Shown one piece after another: positions 1 through 9,365 of a stretch of DNA of 64,000 bases. The stretch comes from Halorubrum sp. F4. GTDB taxonomy: Archaea > Halobacteriota > Halobacteria > Halobacteriales > Haloferacaceae. The first letter of the stretch is position 1. Each line of letters begins with the position of its first letter. The position numbers were made by a program, and so were the translations under genes. The stretch spans positions 34,554-98,553 of the forward strand of contig NZ_JAPDFS010000004.1 in NCBI RefSeq assembly GCF_027257195.1, in the 5' to 3' direction. The notes under the pieces are model-generated. The model saw only the letters and a program-made list of their open reading frames with translations. It had not been told where the DNA came from and made no database searches.

Positions 1-759
1 AATCGGCACGAACCCGGCGGCACGCATCGCGGCGAAACCGCTTACCGTCTCGACGACCGTCCCGTCGTCGCCGCGACGCACGCGGAACCGCTTGTCCGCC
101 GGATCCCGGCGATAGACGTACGGGAACGTCCGGGCGGGCGGCGTTCGAAGACTCTCCGTGCCCGCGAGCACGGTGACGACCCGATCGTCGACCTCACAGA
201 CGAGTCGCGGGACGGTCGGACGACCGTCCGGTTCGCTCGCGGCCGCATCGACCCCGCCCACCGACGGAACCGGACCGGACGGCGTGTCCGTCTCACGCCA
301 GCGGAACGTCGGATCCGCGTCGGTTCCCGTTTTCCCCCCGGCGGGATCGTCGACGCGAACGCAAGCGTATCCGCCGGTTTTCCCGGGAATTTCACCGGTG
401 TCGACGGGGATCCGGTCGGGACCGGCGTGGAACGTCCGGTGGCCGTCCGACTCGTCGACGACGAGCGGCGGGTCTGTGAGGACCGATCGAACCGCGTCCG
501 CGAGCTCGGCGGCGGCGACGACGAACAGGGCCCGTCGGTCCCGATCGATCGCGTGACCGAGCCGGGAGACGACCGTCGTCGGCGTCGCGTCCGCCGCGGT
601 GAGCGGTTCGATCCCGAGCGTCTCCTCGCCCCGCGTGGCGATCGCCGGCGGCTCCGCTCGAGTTCCCGGCCGGGAGACGTCGTATCCGCACGCCACGAGC
701 CGGCTCGTCGCCGCCTCGGTCAGTCGCCGCCGCGCAGCGTCGCCGAGGGGGTCGGGCAT
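1..759 (-). CDS. Hypothetical protein, partial (C-terminus beyond window)
   Basis: An open frame with no stop runs from an ATG at 759 down to base 1, giving 253 residues before the window ends. It begins MPDPLGDAARRRLTEAATSR and is acidic, with haloarchaeal codon use. The central part (FVVAAAELADAVRSVL) looks like an alpha/beta fold, and the later part alternates charged loops and beta strands (TFPYVYRRDPADKRFRVRRG). I do not recognise the family. It lies 50 bases downstream of the DNA ligase gene on the same strand, so co-transcription is likely. The call as coding is secure; the function is unknown. Confidence 0.8.
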   Translation of the reverse strand, partial: MPDPLGDAARRRLTEAATSRLVACGYDVSRPGTRAEPPAIATRGEETLGIEPLTAADATPTTVVSRLGHAIDRDRRALFVVAAAELADAVRSVLTDPPLVVDESDGHRTFHAGPDRIPVDTGEIPGKTGGYACVRVDDPAGGKTGTDADPTFRWRETDTPSGPVPSVGGVDAAASEPDGRPTVPRLVCEVDDRVVTVLAGTESLRTPPARTFPYVYRRDPADKRFRVRRGDDGTVVETVSGFAAMRAAGFVPI

Positions 760-809
760 GGGTACTCGGTACGGGTCCGACCCGGAAGCGACTTTCGCGT
801 CCGCCGCGC

Positions 810-2750
810 TCAACTCGAGTCGCCGGCGTCCGTCTCGTCGTTCGTCTCGTCTCCGGCCCCGTCGGTCGTCTCGTCGTCACCCGACCGACCGCGGCCGTCG
901 GCGAGTCCCGCGACCCGTTCGAGGGTGTCGACGTCCTCGACGGACTTGTCCTCGCGGACGCCGGCGAACCGGGGGAACCGAAGGGCGTACCCGGAGCCGT
1001 ACGTCGGGGACGTCTGGATCTCCTCGTAACCGACCTCGAGGACGACCTCGGGACGGATCCGTAGCTCCGTCCCCGATTCGGCGACGACGTGCGGCTCCAG
1101 CCGCTCCGTGAGTTCCTCGAGTTCCTCGTCCGAGAGGCCCGTCGCGACCTTTCCGATGGGTTCGTACTCGTCGCCGTCGCGGACCGCGAGCAGGAACGTC
1201 CCGAACAGCTCCGCACGCCGACCCTCGCCCCACTCCGCGCCGACCACGACCGCGTCGAGCGTCTCGACGTCCGGCTTCCGTTTCAGCCAGTCTCGGCCGC
1301 GGTTTCCGGGCGTGTACGCCGAAGTCGGGTCCTTCAGCATGACGCCTTCATGGCCGGCCTCGAGGGCCGCGGACTCGATCCCGGCGATCGCCTCCGTGTC
1401 GTCGACGACCCGCAGGTCCGCGGCCGCGTCGGGGAGGACGTCGACGAGGCGGTCGTGGCGGACGCGAAGGGGTTCCTCGAGGAGGTCGTCGGGGGCGTCC
1501 TCGTCGCCGTCAGCGTCGATCCCGTCGGCGGCGTCACCGTCGCTGTCGCGGTCGCTCTCGACGTCGCCGTCGCCAGCGAGCAGGCAGTCGAACGTGTGGA
1601 GCCGGCAGGTCACCGTCTCGCGCATCCGGTCCACGTCGTGTTTCCGACGGAATCGGCGGAGCACCTCCTGAAACGGCAGCGGCGAGTCGTCGTCGTCGAC
1701 CGCGACGATCTCCCCGTCGAGGACGACGGGCACCTCGGCTCGGTCGGCGACGTACTCGACGATCTCCGGCAGCGCGTCGGTCACGTCGTCCATGTTCCGC
1801 GAGTAGAGCCGCGGCCCGAACCCCTCGGTCCCCGGCGCGTAGTGGACCTGGACGCGGGCCCCGTCGAACTTCGTCTCGACGGCGACCTCGCCGAACGAGT
1901 CGACGGCGTCGGCGGCGGTCCCCGCCTGCGCCAGCATCGCCTGGACCGGCCTGCCGACCCGGATCCGCTCGGCGTTCAGTCCCTCGATCCCCGCCTCCCG
2001 AGCGAGGCGTGCGACGTGTCCGTAGTCGTTGGTCACCTGGAGCGCGCGCTCGACGGCAGCGTACGCCTCGTCGCTCGCGCGACTCACGTCGTCGCCGCCG
2101 ACCTCGCCGGATCCGTCGCCGCCGTCGTCGGTCTCGTTCGTCGGGTCTCCCTCCCCGTTGTCGGCCTCGGTCTCGACCCCGATACCGTCATCGGCGAGGA
2201 ACGCCTCGGCGACCGCGTCGCGGACGGTCCCCTCGCCGACGCCGATCCGCATCTCGCCGAGCACCAGGCGAGCGAGCGTTCTCGCCTCCGCCGGATCGCA
2301 CCGATTGAACAACCCGAACAGCGCGTCGACCTTCCGGGACTCGCTCCCCTCCCCCGTGGCGGCCGCGAGCTCCCGGAGCGTTCCGTCTACCTCGGCGACC
2401 GAGAGCGGGTCGCGACCGTCGCCGAACGCCGAGAGCCCCCGCTGTCCGCCGAAGTCGAACCCGGCGGCGACCGCGCCGATCTCCCCGCGGCTCGCGAGTC
2501 GGTCCTCCACGTCGTCGGCGGTGACGTTCGGCCCGGCGGCGCGGGCGATGGCCTCGCGACACGAGGCGGGACCGATATCGAGGGTCCGGTCGTCGTGTGC
2601 GGGATACGTCCGCCCGAGCAGGAAGCGAGTCACCGTCTCGAGGTCGTCGCCGGCGTCGACGAGCAGGTCCGCGACGATCGCCGTCGTCTCGAGGTCGGCC
2701 GGCTCGGCCTCCAGTCGCTCCACCCGCTCGGCGAACGCGGCGAACTCCAT
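810..2750 (-). CDS. lig: ATP-dependent DNA ligase
   Basis: Seals nicks in duplex DNA through an enzyme-AMP intermediate; in archaea this class serves replication and repair. The 646-residue protein has an N-terminal DNA-binding domain (about 1-200), then the nucleotidyltransferase core. Motif I is ETKFDGARVQ with the AMP-accepting lysine at residue 294, motif III RLYSRN near 314-319, motif IV LDGEIVA near 344, motif V EGVMLKDP near 468 and WLKRKP near 488; an OB-fold tail follows. It is longer than usual because of acidic low-complexity inserts near 190-225 and 393-422 and an acidic C-terminal tail. A TATA-like stretch at about 2773-2780 fits a leaderless start at 2750. Confidence 0.96.
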   Translation of the reverse strand: MEFAAFAERVERLEAEPADLETTAIVADLLVDAGDDLETVTRFLLGRTYPAHDDRTLDIGPASCREAIARAAGPNVTADDVEDRLASRGEIGAVAAGFDFGGQRGLSAFGDGRDPLSVAEVDGTLRELAAATGEGSESRKVDALFGLFNRCDPAEARTLARLVLGEMRIGVGEGTVRDAVAEAFLADDGIGVETEADNGEGDPTNETDDGGDGSGEVGGDDVSRASDEAYAAVERALQVTNDYGHVARLAREAGIEGLNAERIRVGRPVQAMLAQAGTAADAVDSFGEVAVETKFDGARVQVHYAPGTEGFGPRLYSRNMDDVTDALPEIVEYVADRAEVPVVLDGEIVAVDDDDSPLPFQEVLRRFRRKHDVDRMRETVTCRLHTFDCLLAGDGDVESDRDSDGDAADGIDADGDEDAPDDLLEEPLRVRHDRLVDVLPDAAADLRVVDDTEAIAGIESAALEAGHEGVMLKDPTSAYTPGNRGRDWLKRKPDVETLDAVVVGAEWGEGRRAELFGTFLLAVRDGDEYEPIGKVATGLSDEELEELTERLEPHVVAESGTELRIRPEVVLEVGYEEIQTSPTYGSGYALRFPRFAGVREDKSVEDVDTLERVAGLADGRGRSGDDETTDGAGDETNDETDAGDSS

Positions 2751-2844
2751 GCCCCGGATCGGCGATCGGCGCTCAAAAGCGCGCCGATGCGGAGCTCACC
2801 CTGGGTCGGGGCTCTTTTATTACCGGGGTCCGTCCGGCCATCGC

Positions 2845-4386
2845 ATGAGCACCGAGTCGGCCCTCGCCGACGGCGTCCGTGAGGCGCTCGCCGTCGACGC
2901 GGAGGAGTTCGCCGCGCGCGCCGAGGAGGAGGCGGAGGTCGTCAAACAGGGGCTACACGACGGGGCGTTCGACAACCACCAGTCGATCGTCGGCTTCGAG
3001 TACGAGTTCTACGCGGTCGCCGACGGCCGCTGGAGCGAGGAGTCCCGCGCCGGCGAGTACGCGCTGATGCGCGTGCCGCGACGCCTCCTGGAGCTGATGG
3101 GGTTCGAGAAGGAGCTCGGGCTCCACAACGCGGAGATGTCGACGAGCCCGCAGCCCCTCTCGGACCACGGCCTGCGCGCCCAGCTCGCGGAGGTCAGAGC
3201 GCGGCTGGAGGCCGCCGAGAACACGGCCGGCGTCGAGGGAATGCGGCTCGTCTCCGACGGCGTCTGGACGATCCCGCCGGCGGGCGAGACGGCACGCGGA
3301 TACCTCACCGACAGCGTCGACCTCGACGGCGTGACCGTCGCGGCCAACATGAGCGACGCCGTCCGCTACCACGCGATGGCGAACGCCGGCGACGACGCGC
3401 CCGTCGCCCTGGAGGCACCCGGCGTCACGCTGCGGGCGGACACCGTGATGCCGGAGAGCCTCATCACCTCGATCCAGCCGCACTACCAGGTCGCACAGGC
3501 CGACACGCTACCGGTCCACTTCCGGTACGCGCTCCGGATCGCGGGACCGCTCCTGGCGCTCGGCGTGAACTCGCCGTTCCTGCCGCCGGACCTCTACGAC
3601 GACGACTGGGACGCGGAGCGGGTCCTCGAGGAGGGGGCGACGGAGAACCGGGTCCACGTGTTCGAGTCCGTGCTCAACGCCCGGACCGACGCCGACAAGG
3701 TCCGGTTCCCGCACGACTTCCACGACGTCGAGACCGCCGTCGACCGGATCGCGGGCGACGAGACGATGGTTCCCATGCCCGAATCGGACGGTACCGACCG
3801 CTTCGACGACGCGTTCGCCACGTTCCGGACGAAACACGGCACCTACTGGCGGTGGGTCCGCCCGGTGTTCGAGGGCGCGAGCCGGTCGAGCGCGAACGCC
3901 CGGATCGAGTTCCGTCCGGTGCCCGCACAACCGACCGTCCGGGACTCGATCGCGTTCCAGGCCGCGTTTGCGGGGCTGATGGGCGCGCTCCCGCGACACG
4001 AACACCCCGTCATCGGCCTGGAGTGGGAGACCGCGCGCGACAACTTCTACGCCGCGGTCGCGGACGGACTCGACGCCGAGATGGAGTGGATCGGCTACGA
4101 CGGCGAACACACCACGGACGCGACGGAGATGTACGAGGACCTCCTCGACCACGCGGCCGCCGGCCTCCGGACGGCCGGCTGCTCGGAGGCCGAGGCGGAG
4201 TCGTGGCTCGCCCCGCTCAGGTATCGGGTCGACGGCGGGATCACCCCGGCCGGCTGGAAGCGGGCCGGCGTTCGATCCCGGCTGTCGGACGGCGAGTCGT
4301 TCGCTGACGCGGTCCACAATACTCAGCGGGCGTACATCGAACGACAGGCGGACACCCTCATCGACGGCGGCTTCTCCGAGTGGTGA
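2845..4386 (+). CDS. Glutamate-cysteine ligase-like (GCS2-type) protein
   Basis: A 513-residue protein. GFEYEFYAV near residue 49 resembles the first glutamate-rich motif of GCS2/glutamine-synthetase-fold ligases, and RIEFRPVPAQPTVRDS near residue 353 resembles their late Mg/ATP-binding arginine motif. It may therefore join glutamate to cysteine (haloarchaea accumulate gamma-glutamylcysteine) or ligate another amine to an acid. It is much longer than the characterised haloarchaeal GshA (about 360 residues), so the substrate is uncertain. The start at 2845 is chosen because TTTTATTA at 2814-2821 lies about 27 bases upstream; the longer frame continues into DNA that is coding only on the other strand. 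It is divergent from the ligase gene. Confidence 0.6.
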   Translation: MSTESALADGVREALAVDAEEFAARAEEEAEVVKQGLHDGAFDNHQSIVGFEYEFYAVADGRWSEESRAGEYALMRVPRRLLELMGFEKELGLHNAEMSTSPQPLSDHGLRAQLAEVRARLEAAENTAGVEGMRLVSDGVWTIPPAGETARGYLTDSVDLDGVTVAANMSDAVRYHAMANAGDDAPVALEAPGVTLRADTVMPESLITSIQPHYQVAQADTLPVHFRYALRIAGPLLALGVNSPFLPPDLYDDDWDAERVLEEGATENRVHVFESVLNARTDADKVRFPHDFHDVETAVDRIAGDETMVPMPESDGTDRFDDAFATFRTKHGTYWRWVRPVFEGASRSSANARIEFRPVPAQPTVRDSIAFQAAFAGLMGALPRHEHPVIGLEWETARDNFYAAVADGLDAEMEWIGYDGEHTTDATEMYEDLLDHAAAGLRTAGCSEAEAESWLAPLRYRVDGGITPAGWKRAGVRSRLSDGESFADAVHNTQRAYIERQADTLIDGGFSEW

Positions 4387-4503
4387 CGCGGACGGGTCCG
4401 GATCGGTGACGCGGACGGGATCGAACGTCCGGATCGGCCGTGATCGGCGTGTAGTCGGCCGATTTAAGTAATACTCGCCGTATCGTCGGATAGATCCGAG
4501 TAC

Positions 4504-6231
4504 ATGCCATGGCAGTCGACCCCGTACGTGCTTCTGCTCTTTCTGTCGGCGCTGGTGGCGTCGCTGTGGGCGGGGTACGGGATCGTGTCGGTCCCGGCGG
4601 GAAGGCGGAACCACACGGTCACCGCGTTCGTCGTCCTCTGTCTCTCGGCCGCGGTGTGGGCCGCAACGTACGGCGTCCAGCTCGCGAGCACCGGCCTCGA
4701 GGCGAAGCTGTTCGCCCACCGGTTGTTACACGTCGGTGCGGCCGCAACCCCGTCGGCCTGGCTGGCGTTCGCGTTGGCCTACACCGGTCGAGAGGACCGC
4801 CTCACGCCGAGCGTCGTCGCGGCACTCGCGGCGATCCCCGCTGCGCTGGTCGTCCTGCTGGTCGCGAATCCGTACTCGCTGGTGTTGGTCGACGCGGAAC
4901 TCGTCACGACGACCGGGTCGTTGACGCGGCTCGAGACGACGCTCGGCCCGGTCTATCACCTCCATCTCGCCTTCTCGTACGTCGCGGTCGTCGGGGGCGC
5001 GTGGCTCGTCGTCGACCACGCTCTCGGCTCCGGTGAGCAGGTCAGACGGCAGGCGGCGCTTCTGATCCTCGGGGCGCTGGTCCCCCTCGCGTTGAACGTG
5101 TTCGAGGTCCTCTCGCTGCCGCCGTTCGGAACGGCGACCGTGAACCTGACTCCCGTGTCGCTTTCGCTCTCGACGGCGTGCTTCGGGCTGGCCGTGTTCC
5201 GGTACCGACTCTTCGATCTGACGCCCATCGCCTCGCGGGTCGTCCTCTCGGAGATGGACGACGGCGTGGTCGTCCTCGACGCCGCCGGGACGATAGTCGA
5301 AGTCAACCCGGCCGCGGAGGCCGTCGTCGGCGACCGTGAGACGGCGGTCGGCGCGCCCGTCTCGACGCGGCTCCCGGAGTACGACGGCCTCGAGACCGGA
5401 GCCGACGACGAGGTGCTCGCGACCCGCGAGAGTCCCGGTGGGAAGCGGTTCCTCCGGTTGAGCCGGTCGCCGCTGCGGCGGGGCGGCGAGACGTACGGCT
5501 GGGTGGTCCTGATCGGGGACGTGACCACGATCGAGGAGCAGCGCCGGGCCTTGGCGGAACGGAACGAGCGATTGGACGCCTTCGCCGGGATCGTCTCACA
5601 CGACCTCCGGAATCCGCTTTCGGTCATCTCGGGCTACGCGGAGATCGCGAGAGAGACGGGCGACCCGGAGCACTTCGAACGGATCGACGACACCGTCGAC
5701 CGCATGACCGAGTTCCTCGAGGACCTGTTGCAGCTCTCGAGACAGGGCGAGACCGTGACCGAGTTCGAGCCGGTCCCGCTACGGGAGGTCCTCGAGGCGG
5801 TCGAGACCGGGATCGCGGACGACGACCTGACGGTGGTCGTCGAGGACGGAGTCGACGACGCGGTCGTACTCGCGGATCGGGCCCGACTGGGACAGGTTCT
5901 CGACAACCTCCTGCGGAACGCACGCGATCACGCCGACGAGCCCGTGACGGTTGCGGTCGGCCGCCTGTCGGACGGCTTCTACCTCGCGGACGACGGGCCC
6001 GGGATCCCCGAATCCGAGCACGAGAACGTCTTCGACGTCGGCTTCACGACCCGCGAGTCGGGGACGGGACTCGGATTGGCGATCGTCCGCGACGTCGTCG
6101 AGGCCCACGGCTGGTCGATCGAGGTGACCGAGAGCGAGGAGGGCGGCACCCGGTTCGAGATCACCGGCGTCGAGTTCGACGAGCCCGGAAGGGGTGACGA
6201 ACCGATCGGCTCGTCTCCGGAAGCCCGGTGA
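4504..6231 (+). CDS. Membrane sensor histidine kinase (7TM-PAS-HisKA-HATPase)
   Basis: A 575-residue signal-transducing kinase. About seven hydrophobic segments fill residues 1-225 (histidine-kinase 7TM type). A PAS domain follows at about 235-345, beginning MDDGVVVLDAAGTIVEVNPA. The HisKA dimerisation helix carries IVSHDLRNPLS with the phosphorylated histidine at residue 366. The ATPase domain has DNLLRNARDH (N box), DDGPGIP (G1) and GTGLGLAIV (G2). No response regulator lies beside it, so its partner is elsewhere, as is usual in haloarchaea. ATTTAAGTAA at 4461-4470 is a plausible TATA element for the ATG at 4504. It ends 32 bases from the convergent purK stop. Confidence 0.93.
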   Translation: MPWQSTPYVLLLFLSALVASLWAGYGIVSVPAGRRNHTVTAFVVLCLSAAVWAATYGVQLASTGLEAKLFAHRLLHVGAAATPSAWLAFALAYTGREDRLTPSVVAALAAIPAALVVLLVANPYSLVLVDAELVTTTGSLTRLETTLGPVYHLHLAFSYVAVVGGAWLVVDHALGSGEQVRRQAALLILGALVPLALNVFEVLSLPPFGTATVNLTPVSLSLSTACFGLAVFRYRLFDLTPIASRVVLSEMDDGVVVLDAAGTIVEVNPAAEAVVGDRETAVGAPVSTRLPEYDGLETGADDEVLATRESPGGKRFLRLSRSPLRRGGETYGWVVLIGDVTTIEEQRRALAERNERLDAFAGIVSHDLRNPLSVISGYAEIARETGDPEHFERIDDTVDRMTEFLEDLLQLSRQGETVTEFEPVPLREVLEAVETGIADDDLTVVVEDGVDDAVVLADRARLGQVLDNLLRNARDHADEPVTVAVGRLSDGFYLADDGPGIPESEHENVFDVGFTTRESGTGLGLAIVRDVVEAHGWSIEVTESEEGGTRFEITGVEFDEPGRGDEPIGSSPEAR

Positions 6232-6263
6232 GGGATCGGACGAGCGGGAGGAGGTTCGCCTTC

Positions 6264-7436
6264 CTACGTCTCGCGGAACGTCAGCCCGTCGCGAAGCTCC
6301 CGGGCCCGCGACAACAGCGCGGCGCGAGCGGTCGCCTCCGGATCGACGGTTCCGTCGGTCAGCGTCAGATGCCCCATCTTCCGGAGCGGGCGCGCGTCGT
6401 TCTTGCCGTACCAGTGGAGATCGGCCTCCGGTGCGTCGAGGACTCCCTCGATCCCCCGGAGGGTCGCCGGGCGGCTCTCCTCGGTGTCCCCGAGCACGTT
6501 CGCGGTGACGGCGGGTGCGACGAGGTCGGTCGGACCCAGCGGCCAGCCGAGGACGGCGCGGACGTGGTTCTCGAACTGTGACGTCCGCGTTCCCTCGATG
6601 GTCCAGTGCCCGGAGTTGTGGGGGCGCGGCGCGATCTCGTTGACGAGCACGTCGCCCTCGCGGGTCTCGAACAGTTCGATCCCGTAGACGCCCCGCCCGT
6701 CGAGGAACTCGAGGACGTCCTCCGCGACCGCCTCGGCGCGGGCGATGGCCTCGTCGCTCGCGCGTGCGGGAGCCACGCTCTCCCGGAGGATCTCCTCGCG
6801 GTGGATCGTCTCCGTCACGGGGTAGGTCCGGGTCGCGCCGTCGGCGCCCTTCAGCCCCATCACGGCGATCTCGCGCTCGAACTCGACGAACCGCTCGGCC
6901 ATCGCGTCGCCGCCGACTTCCGCGAGCGCGTCGGCCGCCTCGCTCGGCTCGTGGACCGGGACGTTCCCGCGGCCGTCGTACCCGCCGCGCCGGGCCTTGA
7001 GCATGACGCCGTCGAACTCCTCGACGACGCGCTCGAGCCCCTCGGCGGTCGCGACCGCGGCGAACTCGGGCACGGGGATCCCGGCGTCCGCGAGCGCCTC
7101 CGTCTGGACCAGCTTGTCCTGTATCGTCTCGAGGGTCCCCGGGTCCGGGTGGACCGGTACGTCGTGTTCCTCGCTCGCCGCCGCCAGCACCTCGGGATCG
7201 GCGAGTTCGATCTCGAAGGTGAGCGCGTCGACGCGTTCGGCGAGCGCGTGGATCCCGTCCGGATCGTCGAAACCGGCGACGATCTGGTCGCGGGCGACCC
7301 CCGATGCGGGACACGCCGGCGTGGGGTCCAACACGACCACGTCAACGCCGAGGGGCGAGGCCGCCTCCGCGAGCATCCGTCCGAGCTGTCCGCCGCCGAC
7401 GACGCCCAGGGTCGGGCCGGGAAGCGTGATCGACAT
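6264..7436 (-). CDS. purK: 5-(carboxyamino)imidazole ribonucleotide synthase
   Basis: An ATP-grasp enzyme that converts AIR, ATP and bicarbonate to N5-CAIR in purine biosynthesis. The 390-residue protein opens with GVVGGGQLGRML, a preATP-grasp nucleotide fold, and has the ATP-binding loop KARRGGYDGRGN near residues 146-157. The late NEIAPRPHNSGHW segment is diagnostic for PurK. Its usual partner purE is not adjacent; the upstream gene encodes a dehydrogenase. AATAAACA at about 7463-7470, read on the minus strand, supplies a TATA element about 27-34 bases from the ATG at 7436. Confidence 0.96.
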   Translation of the reverse strand: MSITLPGPTLGVVGGGQLGRMLAEAASPLGVDVVVLDPTPACPASGVARDQIVAGFDDPDGIHALAERVDALTFEIELADPEVLAAASEEHDVPVHPDPGTLETIQDKLVQTEALADAGIPVPEFAAVATAEGLERVVEEFDGVMLKARRGGYDGRGNVPVHEPSEAADALAEVGGDAMAERFVEFEREIAVMGLKGADGATRTYPVTETIHREEILRESVAPARASDEAIARAEAVAEDVLEFLDGRGVYGIELFETREGDVLVNEIAPRPHNSGHWTIEGTRTSQFENHVRAVLGWPLGPTDLVAPAVTANVLGDTEESRPATLRGIEGVLDAPEADLHWYGKNDARPLRKMGHLTLTDGTVDPEATARAALLSRARELRDGLTFRET

Positions 7437-7493
7437 CTACGCCGGGATATCGCACGTTGACGAATAAACATTGCTGAATTCACCGATCGATAT

Positions 7494-7518
7494 GCACGAA
7501 TGCGGATCTCATTCGTGC
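7494..7518. promoter_or_regulatory. Perfect 9-bp inverted repeat between dehydrogenase gene and purK
   Basis: GCACGAATG at 7494-7502 and CATTCGTGC at 7510-7518 are perfect inverted repeats with a 7-base spacer. They lie 45 bases past the dehydrogenase stop and about 25 bases upstream of the purK TATA region. It could end the upstream transcript as a hairpin or act as a protein-binding operator for purK. No U-rich tract follows on the transcribed strand, which slightly favours an operator. Confidence 0.45.
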
Positions 7519-7563
7519 GAACCGCTCGGGATCGCCGCCGCGAACCTCCCGGGCTGTGTCGCC

Positions 7564-8475
7564 TCAGCCGTCGATCCGAGCCTCCTCGCCCGCCAGCATC
7601 TCGAGGACCTGCATCACGCCCGAGTTGTCGTCGCGGCCCATGTCGTTCCCGACCATCGACTTGTACAGCTCGTGGGCGAGTTCGGTCTGGGGCATCGGCG
7701 AGCCGAACGTCTCGCCGGCCTCCGTCGCGATCCGGAGGTCCTTGTACTGGTACTCCGCGAAGAAGCCCGGATCGAAGTCGCCGCGGATCATCGACGGGGC
7801 GCGGTTGTCGAGCGTCCAACAGCCGGCCGCGCCGCCGCTTATCGCGTCCACGACGGCCTCGAGGTTCGCGCCCGCGTTGTGTGCGAACACCAGCGCCTCG
7901 CTCACCCCGACCATCTGGGCGGCGACGACGATCTGGTTACACGCCTTCGTCGTCTGGCCGGCCCCGCTCGGCCCGCAGTGCGTCACGGTCTCGCCCATGA
8001 CCTCGAGGGCGTCCGTCCACTCCGCGAGGACGTCCTCGTCGCCGCCGACCATGATCGAGAGGGTCCCCTCGATCGCGCCCGACTCGCCGCCCGAGATCGG
8101 CGCGTCGAGGGCGTCGACTCCCTCCTCCGCGAGGCGTTCGGCGACCGCTTCGGCGACCGTCGGCGAGATGGTCGAGTGGTCAACGACCGTCATCCCGGCG
8201 CTCACGCCGTCGATCACCGGGTCGGGCTCGCCGTCCTCGCCGAGCACGACGTCCGCCACGGCCGGCGAGTCGGGGAGACACAGGAAGACGACGTCGCTCC
8301 GCTCTGCGACGCCCGCGGGCGATCCGCCGTCCTCGCCGCCGTACGCCACGAGTTCCTCGACCGGTTCGTCCGATCGGTTGTGCCCAATGACGGAGTACCC
8401 CGCGTCGAGGAGGTTCTTCGCCATCGGCAGGCCCATGATCCCGAGTCCGACGAACCCGGCAGTTGCTTTCGGCAT
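7564..8475 (-). CDS. 3-hydroxyisobutyrate dehydrogenase-type NAD(P)-dependent oxidoreductase
   Basis: A 303-residue beta-hydroxyacid dehydrogenase. The N-terminal Rossmann fold begins GFVGLGIMGLPMAKNLLDAG; the substrate-binding signature DAPISGGESGAIEGTLS and the catalytic lysine region GQTTKACNQIVVAAQ follow. The family reduces or oxidises small beta-hydroxy acids such as 3-hydroxyisobutyrate, tartronate semialdehyde or glyoxylate; which one cannot be told. The start is placed at 8475 rather than the upstream in-frame start at 8496, because the TATA element at 8499-8506 lies 24-31 bases before 8475 and would touch the longer start. Confidence 0.9.
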   Translation of the reverse strand: MPKATAGFVGLGIMGLPMAKNLLDAGYSVIGHNRSDEPVEELVAYGGEDGGSPAGVAERSDVVFLCLPDSPAVADVVLGEDGEPDPVIDGVSAGMTVVDHSTISPTVAEAVAERLAEEGVDALDAPISGGESGAIEGTLSIMVGGDEDVLAEWTDALEVMGETVTHCGPSGAGQTTKACNQIVVAAQMVGVSEALVFAHNAGANLEAVVDAISGGAAGCWTLDNRAPSMIRGDFDPGFFAEYQYKDLRIATEAGETFGSPMPQTELAHELYKSMVGNDMGRDDNSGVMQVLEMLAGEEARIDG

Positions 8476-8498
8476 ACTCCCACTGTCGAGGAACACGG

Positions 8499-8506
8499 CA
8501 TAAAAC
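8499..8506 (-). promoter_or_regulatory. TATA element of the dehydrogenase gene
   Basis: Read on the minus strand this is GTTTTATG, centred about 27 bases before the ATG at 8475. That spacing is typical for leaderless haloarchaeal transcripts and decides the start of the gene. Confidence 0.6.
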
Positions 8507-8556
8507 TGATCCCGGCGGCCGTCCTCACCCGTTTCGACCGAACGCTACACCGAACC

Positions 8557-9300
8557 CTACACCGAGACCGTCGCGAGGTCGCTTTCGAGCCCCTCGACGA
8601 ACTCGTTGTAGGCCTCGACGAAGCCCGCGAACGGTTCGGCGTACTCGCGCACGTCGGCCGCGGAGGGGGCCCCGTACTGCGAGAGGAGATAGAGGCCGCC
8701 GGAGCCGCCGACGCGGAGGTACGAGGTCGTCCCCTCCTCCCACTTGAGCTCCCAGCGATCGCCGTCGACGCGGGCGGTAAAGGTCCCGTAGTCGTCGCCC
8801 TCGTAGCGGTACACTTCACCGGCGATGACGCCGCAGGTCTCGCGGATCGAGTCGAGCACCCGGTCGCGCTCGGCGACGACGCCGTCGGTCGAGGCTGGCT
8901 CCGGAAACTCCGCGGAGACGCCGTCGAGCACGCCCGACAGCGAGTCGACGTACGCGTTCCAGGCGGCGACCATGTTCGGGTAGTCCGCCAGCGCGGTCGC
9001 CAACCTCGACGGTTCGGGCGGCTGCTTCGTCGAGACGACGTAGGTGTCGGGCCCGCTCTTCGGCGAGAAGAGCAGGAACTCCAGCTCGCCGGCCTCGTGT
9101 TTGACGGTCCACTCGCCGCCCGCCGTCGACAGCTCCGTTCGGCCGTAATCGCCGCCCTGGAGCTTCGCGAGCCGGTAGGCGATCCCGCCGGCGTGGTCGC
9201 GGACGGCGGCGACCAGCTCGTCGCGCCGGTCGGCCACCGACTCGACGTCGGACACGTCGAGATCGATGCCGAGCCCGGCGGTCTCGGAAGGGGAACTCAC
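8557..9300 (-). CDS. Conserved haloarchaeal hypothetical protein
   Basis: A 247-residue acidic protein, soluble by sequence, with two similar-looking halves. Each half has an alpha-helical stretch followed by a strand pair: EFLLFSPKSGPDTYVVSTKQ in the first half and TTSYLRVGGSGGLYLLSQYG in the second. This suggests an internal duplication. No catalytic motif is recognisable. The start is a GTG at 9300, chosen because GAGTTAAC about 25 bases upstream can serve as a TATA element and no ATG lies nearby. It stands alone between the dehydrogenase and the CetZ-like gene. Confidence 0.75.
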   Translation of the reverse strand: MSSPSETAGLGIDLDVSDVESVADRRDELVAAVRDHAGGIAYRLAKLQGGDYGRTELSTAGGEWTVKHEAGELEFLLFSPKSGPDTYVVSTKQPPEPSRLATALADYPNMVAAWNAYVDSLSGVLDGVSAEFPEPASTDGVVAERDRVLDSIRETCGVIAGEVYRYEGDDYGTFTARVDGDRWELKWEEGTTSYLRVGGSGGLYLLSQYGAPSAADVREYAEPFAGFVEAYNEFVEGLESDLATVSV

Positions 9301-9365
9301 GTCCGGAACCGGGCGACGAACGGAGTTAACCGGTTCGGTCACCGGCCACGCGGATCGGTCACGGA

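Noticed and set aside
1089-2882. Very long open frame on the plus strand opposite the DNA ligase gene
   Set aside because: It is the antisense shadow of the ligase in GC-rich DNA; the minus strand carries all ligase motifs.
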